From Treponema sp. (lineage in GTDB: Bacteria > Spirochaetota > Spirochaetia > Treponematales > Breznakiellaceae), in NCBI GenBank assembly GCA_031273405.1, contig JAISRW010000177.1, forward strand, positions 1 to 5,152: DNA of 5,152 nt, read 5' to 3'. The notes beneath the pieces were generated by a model, which had not been told where the DNA came from, made no database searches, and saw only the letters and a list, made by a program, of their open reading frames with translations. Positions 1 to 5,152 of this stretch are shown here, piece by piece. The translations under genes were made by a program, and so were the position numbers. The stretch's first letter is position 1, and every line of letters starts with the position of its first letter.

Positions 1-2164
<2,164 letters not shown>

Positions 2165-2168
2165 GGCT

Positions 2169-2174
2169 TCTCCT
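2169..2174 (-). promoter_or_regulatory. Ribosome binding site of atpG
   Basis: The minus strand reads AGGAGA here, with the AGGAG core 5 bases before the atpG ATG. It overlaps a TAG triplet (2173-2175) that may be a relic of an earlier atpA stop (see findings). The site decides the atpG start. Confidence 0.8.
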
Positions 2175-2190
2175 ATTTATTGGCCTGTTG

Positions 2191-2227
2191 AGCTTTTCCC
2201 AAAACTCGGTTAGTTTTGGGAAAAGCT
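2191..2227. repeat. Perfect palindrome, copy A (16-bp stem)
   Basis: The left arm AGCTTTTCCCAAAACT (2191-2206) is exactly complementary to the right arm at 2212-2227, with a 5-base loop CGGTT (2207-2211, plus strand). The stem core is shared with copy B at 2288-2317 but the loop differs. No T run follows on either strand, so it is not a typical intrinsic terminator. It would form a stable hairpin in the operon mRNA just upstream of the atpG ribosome binding site. It is probably a member of a dispersed palindromic repeat family, which is inferred from the two copies here only. Confidence 0.85.
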
Positions 2228-2245
2228 TTCGAAAAAGCGCCTAAT

Positions 2246-2259
2246 CGGACTAAAGTCCG
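2246..2259. repeat. Small inverted repeat between the two palindromes
   Basis: CGGACT (2246-2251) pairs with AGTCCG (2254-2259) around two bases, effectively a 5-bp stem with a TAAA loop on the plus strand. It sits midway between palindromes A and B. It may be an internal part of the same inserted block; alone it is weak, and a chance origin cannot be excluded. Confidence 0.5.
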
Positions 2260-2279
2260 GTCCTCTTTTTCATTTAAAT

Positions 2280-3806
2280 TTAAGGTTGCTTTCCCAAAAC
2301 TTCAGTTTTGGGAAAGCCTCTATAGTTTTCCATAGCTGCGGTAAGCTCTTCCTCGATCTCCGGGGATGAGACGCCGTGGGCGTTCAGGGTTTCCAGAACC
2401 TTGCCGTTGTGGATGGACAGATATTCCAGGAACCCCTTTATAAAGGCCGGAACCTTTTTGGTTTCCACATCCATAAGGTGGCCGTTAACGGAAACGTAAA
2501 GGATGGCGAACTGCTGGGCTGTTGTATAGGGGGAATATTGGGGCTGCTTTAAGACTTCCATGAGCCGCTCCCCCTGGGCCAGCTTGTCTTGGGTGGCCTT
2601 GTCCAGGTCGCTCCCGAACTGGGCGAAGGCGGCCATTTCCCGGTACTGGGCCAGATCCAGCCGCAGGCGGCCCGAAATTTTACGGATCGCTTTGGACTGG
2701 GCAGAGCCGCCGACCCGGCTTACCGAAAGGCCCACGTCCACGGCGGGCCTGAAGCCGGCGTTAAAAAGCTCCGAATCCAGAAAGATCTGGCCGTCGGTAA
2801 TGGAGATCACGTTGGTGGGTATATAGGATGAAATGTCCCCGGCCTGGGTTTCCACAATGGGCAGGGCGGTGATGGAACCGCCTCCCAGGGCGGGCGAAAC
2901 CTTTGCCGCCCTTTCCAAAAGCCTGGAGTGGAGGTAGAACACGTCCCCCGGAAAGGCTTCCCGCCCAGGGGGCCTGCGGAGGAGGAGGCTTATGGTCCGG
3001 TAAGCCACGGCGTGTTTGGAAAGGTCGTCGTAGACCACCAGCACGTCCAGACCCTTGCGCATGAAGTGCTCCGCCATAGCCGCCGCGGAATAGGGGGCCA
3101 GATATTGCAGGGCCGCCGAATCCGAGGCCGAAGCCAGAACCACAAAGGTATACTCCATGGCCCCCCGCTTTTTCAGGTTCTCGATGATCGCCGCCACGGA
3201 CGAAGATTTCTGCCCTATGGCGCAGTATATACAGTAAACGTTTTTACCCTTCTGGTTGATGACGGCGTCTACGGCCAGGGCGGTTTTGCCGGTCTGCCGG
3301 TCCCCGATGATAAGCTCCCGCTGGCCCCGGCCTATGGGGATCATGGCGTCCACCGAGAGGCTGCCGGTCTGCATGGGGGTATCGACGCTGCCCCGGTCTA
3401 TAACCGGTGCCGCGGGGGATTCCACCGGGAGCCATTCTTCGGCCTTGATGGAGCCCTTGCCGTCAACCGCCTCTCCCAGGGGGTTAACCACCCGGCCCAG
3501 CAGCCCCTGCCCCGAGGGCACCGAAACCACCCGGCCTGTGCCCCTGACTTCTTCTCCGTCTTTGACGAGGGACTCCCCGGAAAGGAGCACGCAGCCTACG
3601 CCGTCCTCTTCGAGGTTGAGGGCAATGCCGGCGGCGCCGGAGGAAAACTCGATGAGCTCGCCGTAGACAGCCTTGTGGAGGCCGTAGACAGTGGCCACCG
3701 AATCTCCCACCTGAACTACGAAGCCGGTAGAATCCGTAGAGACCCGGGCGTCCCAGTGTTCGATTTGTTCCTGCAAGACCTTGGTCAGATCTCCGTAATT
3801 CACCAT
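2280..3806 (-). CDS. atpA: F1Fo ATP synthase subunit alpha
   Basis: Alpha is the non-catalytic nucleotide-binding subunit of the F1 hexamer and supplies the arginine finger to the beta sites. The 508-residue product opens with the beta-barrel domain. Walker A GDRQTGKT is at residues 168-175, Walker B LVVYDD at 256-261, and the family stretch [20 protein letters not shown] near 275-293. [10 protein letters not shown] at 354-363 is the alpha/beta signature and is followed by the finger Arg364 (SRVGG). The length is normal (E. coli 513). I place the start at the ATG at 3806, which shares one base with the atpH TGA (TGATG) and has GGAGG 6 bases upstream; a TTG one codon earlier would leave only 3 bases. 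The last residues, after ENYRG, are encoded by palindrome B and do not resemble the usual alpha tail, so the original C-terminus may have been replaced. Catalytic regions are intact. Confidence 0.98.
   Translation of the reverse strand: MVNYGDLTKVLQEQIEHWDARVSTDSTGFVVQVGDSVATVYGLHKAVYGELIEFSSGAAGIALNLEEDGVGCVLLSGESLVKDGEEVRGTGRVVSVPSGQGLLGRVVNPLGEAVDGKGSIKAEEWLPVESPAAPVIDRGSVDTPMQTGSLSVDAMIPIGRGQRELIIGDRQTGKTALAVDAVINQKGKNVYCIYCAIGQKSSSVAAIIENLKKRGAMEYTFVVLASASDSAALQYLAPYSAAAMAEHFMRKGLDVLVVYDDLSKHAVAYRTISLLLRRPPGREAFPGDVFYLHSRLLERAAKVSPALGGGSITALPIVETQAGDISSYIPTNVISITDGQIFLDSELFNAGFRPAVDVGLSVSRVGGSAQSKAIRKISGRLRLDLAQYREMAAFAQFGSDLDKATQDKLAQGERLMEVLKQPQYSPYTTAQQFAILYVSVNGHLMDVETKKVPAFIKGFLEYLSIHNGKVLETLNAHGVSSPEIEEELTAAMENYRGFPKTEVLGKQP
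2288..2317. repeat. Perfect palindrome, copy B, inside the atpA 3' end
   Basis: GCTTTCCCAAAAC (2288-2300) is complementary to 2305-2317, giving 13 pairs around a TTCA tetraloop on the plus strand (TGAA in the transcript). It shares the stem core CCCAAAACT/AGTTTTGGG with copy A. It lies wholly within atpA and is read in frame, supplying the residues FPKTEVLGK near the alpha C-terminus. It has no T run after it. It is more GC-poor than the surrounding coding sequence, consistent with an inserted element. Confidence 0.85.
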
Positions 3807-4378
3807 CAATATCCTCCCTCAATAGAAGAAACGCCGGAAGAAGCGTCAAAAGAAGCACCGGCGGCCAGATCCGCCGCCATCCGCTGTAATTGCCCGCGAA
3901 GGCTGGCGTCTATGACTTCGTCTCCTATCCTCAGCCTGAGCCCCCCGATAAGAGCGGGGTTGATCCGGTTTTCAAGCTTTACTTCCGCAGCCTTTTTTTG
4001 CTTTTTTAATTCCCCGGTAATAAACGCCTCAAGCTCACCCTCCAGGGGGAGGGCGGATTCGGCGATAACCGGAAGTATGTTCTTTTGCTCGTTCAGGATT
4101 TTTTCGATCTCCCCAAGAACGGGGTCTATATGCTTAAAAAGATCCTTCCTTACCAGGAGGCAAACAAAGCGGGAGCATTTTTCCGGTATTCCGGCGCCGG
4201 CCTTTTCCGCCCCCTCCGCAATGAGCCTTTCCAGACGCTCCGCGGCATAGCTGCCAAAGACCGCGCCGGGGAGTTCCTTTATCCAGTCCGAGAGAATCCT
4301 GAGGAGGGCAAAGCCTTCGTCGGCCTCAGCGCCCATGGAATTGATAAAGGCCGCGGCCCAGCGCTGGGGGACAAACAT
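3806..4378 (-). CDS. atpH: F1Fo ATP synthase subunit delta
   Basis: Delta sits on top of the F1 head and links the alpha N-termini to the b stalk as part of the stator. The 190-residue product is slightly long for the family. The N-terminal helical domain starts PQRWAAAF, matching the usual RRYAKAL opening with Trp in place of the common Tyr. [13 protein letters not shown] at residues 69-81 matches the conserved F-x-x-L-L segment. The C-terminal hallmark [20 protein letters not shown] at 140-159, followed by LRGQL, is the clearest evidence. About 18 residues after this domain (from 173) are small and polar and probably disordered. The gene begins one base after the atpF stop with only a weak GGGAAG upstream, so translational coupling is likely; it ends overlapping atpA in TGATG. 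Confidence 0.95.
   Translation of the reverse strand: MFVPQRWAAAFINSMGAEADEGFALLRILSDWIKELPGAVFGSYAAERLERLIAEGAEKAGAGIPEKCSRFVCLLVRKDLFKHIDPVLGEIEKILNEQKNILPVIAESALPLEGELEAFITGELKKQKKAAEVKLENRINPALIGGLRLRIGDEVIDASLRGQLQRMAADLAAGASFDASSGVSSIEGGY
3813..3818 (-). promoter_or_regulatory. Ribosome binding site of atpA
   Basis: The minus strand reads GGGAGG inside the last codons of atpH. Its GGAGG core ends 6 bases before the ATG at 3806 but only 3 bases before the in-frame TTG at 3809, so it decides for the ATG. It permits independent initiation in addition to coupling through the TGATG overlap. Confidence 0.8.
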
Positions 4379-4379
4379 C

Positions 4380-4871
4380 TCAGAGCTTCCCGGAATTAAT
4401 TCCGCTCAAAAGGAACTCGGCGTATTTCCGGTTATCCTCGGCCCTCAGCTCCCTGCTCAAGAGGCGGGCGGAAGCGGCCACTACCAGGCCGGCGGCTTCT
4501 TTCCTAAAGACCGCCACGGCAGCCTCCTGTTCCGCTTCAATCTGCTTCCGGGCATTGGCAACCAGGTTGTCCGCCGTTTCCCTGCCCTGGGCGATTATCT
4601 TTTCCGCTTCATGACCGGCGCTTTCCCTGGCTGAACGCAGCAGGGCCTCGACCTCGGCGCCGGCGCTTTTTAGCCGGGCTTCGTATTGTTCCAAAAGGGC
4701 CTTGGCCTGATTTTTGTCCTTTTCCGACTGCTCAATGGCGTCCCTGATTTTGGCCGATCGTTCGGCCATGAATTTAGTGACCCGTTTAAACAGGACCGCC
4801 CGGAGCACAAAAAACAGAATCCCTACATTGAGGATGGTTATCAGAAAGGTGGAAAGAGAAAAGGCTATCAT
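4380..4871 (-). CDS. atpF: F1Fo ATP synthase subunit b
   Basis: Subunit b forms the peripheral stalk that holds the F1 head still against the rotating c ring. The 163-residue product has one N-terminal membrane segment (about residues 5-26), then a long charged, alanine-rich helix expected to form a coiled-coil dimer (about 30-145), with a short C-terminal part that binds delta. The juxtamembrane stretch VLFKRVTKFMAERSAKI at 26-42 matches the family pattern LFKPVxKFxxER, with Arg30 where Pro is usual. There is one b gene here and no b' next to it, so a homodimer is expected. The ATG overlaps the atpE stop by one base (TAATG) and no Shine-Dalgarno sequence is visible, so translation probably depends on coupling to atpE. 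Confidence 0.96.
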   Translation of the reverse strand: MIAFSLSTFLITILNVGILFFVLRAVLFKRVTKFMAERSAKIRDAIEQSEKDKNQAKALLEQYEARLKSAGAEVEALLRSARESAGHEAEKIIAQGRETADNLVANARKQIEAEQEAAVAVFRKEAAGLVVAASARLLSRELRAEDNRKYAEFLLSGINSGKL

Positions 4872-5092
4872 TATGCGCGGGTAATCAGCAGTATGGCCGT
4901 AACGAAGCCGTAAATGGCCGTCGCCTCAGCCAGGGCTATCCCCAGGAAGAAGGCGGTCATAATCTTCCCCGACGCTTCGGGCTGGCGCGATATAGCCTGG
5001 GTAGTCCCGCTGGTGGCTATCCCGATTCCAATGCCGGCGCCCAAGCCGGTAAGTACCGCTACGCCCGCCCCGATAAGATATACAAGTTCCAT
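4871..5092 (-). CDS. atpE: F1Fo ATP synthase subunit c (proteolipid)
   Basis: Subunit c forms the rotor ring in the membrane and carries the translocated ion. The 73-residue protein is a two-helix hairpin. Helix 1 (about 3-27) contains the alternating glycines G16, G18, G20, G22 and G24 that pack neighbouring helices. The polar loop has the conserved RQPEA at 36-40. Helix 2 (about 46-70) carries the ion-binding Glu56 in LAEATAIYGF. Ile23 and Ala57 stand where Na+-binding c subunits such as that of Ilyobacter tartaricus have Gln32 and Ser66, so proton use is the likelier reading. The start has a strong Shine-Dalgarno sequence, fitting a subunit needed in about ten or more copies. It overlaps atpF by one base. 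Confidence 0.98.
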   Translation of the reverse strand: MELVYLIGAGVAVLTGLGAGIGIGIATSGTTQAISRQPEASGKIMTAFFLGIALAEATAIYGFVTAILLITRA

Positions 5093-5097
5093 AGATT

Positions 5098-5103
5098 CTC
5101 CTT
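5098..5103 (-). promoter_or_regulatory. Ribosome binding site of atpE
   Basis: The minus strand reads AAGGAG, 5 bases before the atpE ATG, in an AT-rich context. It is the best-matched site in the window and fits the high copy number of subunit c. Confidence 0.85.
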
Positions 5104-5152
5104 AATTCCCGATACTATTGATGATAATCGGTAATAAAGGGCCTTGCAAGGT
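5104..5152 (-). other. Region upstream of atpE, possibly holding the end of the preceding gene
   Basis: By operon order atpB (subunit a) should precede atpE. On the minus strand one frame ends at TAA (5102-5104) after TLQGPLLPIIINSIGN, and another ends at TAG (5115-5117) after LARPFITDYHQ. Neither is a recognisable subunit a C-terminus, so I cannot say which, if either, is coding. A 10-base palindrome CCTTGCAAGG lies at 5142-5151, and a weak 5-bp pairing (5109-5113 with 5127-5131) could form before the ribosome binding site. No promoter is evident. Confidence 0.3.

Larger units (their letters stand above)
2165..2279. other. atpA-atpG intergenic region, structured
   Basis: This 115-base gap is the only long one in an operon whose other junctions are -1 to 20 bases. 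Along the transcript it holds, after the atpA stop, an AT-rich stretch (ATTTAAAT at 2272-2279), a purine run, a 6-bp hairpin (2246-2259), a possible 5-bp hairpin with a TTCG loop (2225-2238), a perfect 16-bp palindrome (2191-2227), and then the atpG ribosome binding site. I see no reading frame, promoter or T-tract terminator. It most likely arose by insertion of a small repeat element. Confidence 0.7.

Noticed and set aside
2191..2317. Rho-independent terminators at the palindromes
   Set aside because: Neither hairpin is followed by a T run on either strand, one lies inside atpA, and the operon continues with atpG and atpD.
2908..2925. A third copy of the palindrome arm, from the similar stretch CTTTCCAAAAG
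   Set aside because: It lacks the CCC of the core and has no complementary arm nearby; it is ordinary alpha coding sequence.
3807..3809. TTG as the atpA start, one codon before the ATG
   Set aside because: The GGAGG would be only 3 bases away, while the ATG at 3806 has a 6-base spacing and the classic TGATG overlap.
2928..4250. A 440-codon open frame on the plus strand opposite atpA and atpH
   Set aside because: It is antisense to alpha and delta, crosses the junction of two real genes, and its composition (His, Gly, Arg and Pro rich) is typical of a shadow frame.

Overview
The window holds most of one bacterial F-type ATP synthase (F1Fo) operon, entirely on the minus strand. In transcription order, from high to low coordinates, it reads atpE (c), atpF (b), atpH (delta), atpA (alpha), atpG (gamma), atpD (beta, cut by the left edge). 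This is the usual bacterial order. atpB (a subunit) would be expected just beyond the right edge and atpC (epsilon) beyond the left edge, but neither can be confirmed here.

The proteins form one machine. The c subunits form the membrane rotor ring. The b subunit anchors the stator stalk, delta joins b to the F1 head, alpha and beta form the catalytic hexamer, and gamma is the central shaft. All the catalytic and ion-binding residues that I can check are present, so the operon looks functional. The c subunit has the essential carboxylate but lacks the polar partners of Na+-binding c rings, so proton coupling is more likely.

The genes are packed tightly. atpE/atpF overlap in TAATG, atpF/atpH are separated by one base, atpH/atpA overlap in TGATG, and atpG/atpD are 20 bases apart. 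The one exception is 115 bases between atpA and atpG. That gap and the last codons of atpA carry two related perfect palindromes with the same stem and different loops, plus a small hairpin between them. One palindrome lies inside the atpA reading frame and encodes its last residues. This looks like a small dispersed palindromic element that entered the operon, and it is the only part of the window not explained by standard ATP synthase genes.

Organism: a bacterium with fairly GC-rich DNA (mid-50s percent by eye), strong Shine-Dalgarno sites and a single homodimer-type b subunit. The protein style (gamma, beta, a short c) resembles anaerobe-type Firmicutes or spirochaete enzymes more than Proteobacteria, but I cannot place it with confidence. 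No RNA gene, transposase, CRISPR array, promoter or intrinsic terminator is visible. I found no wholly new system.
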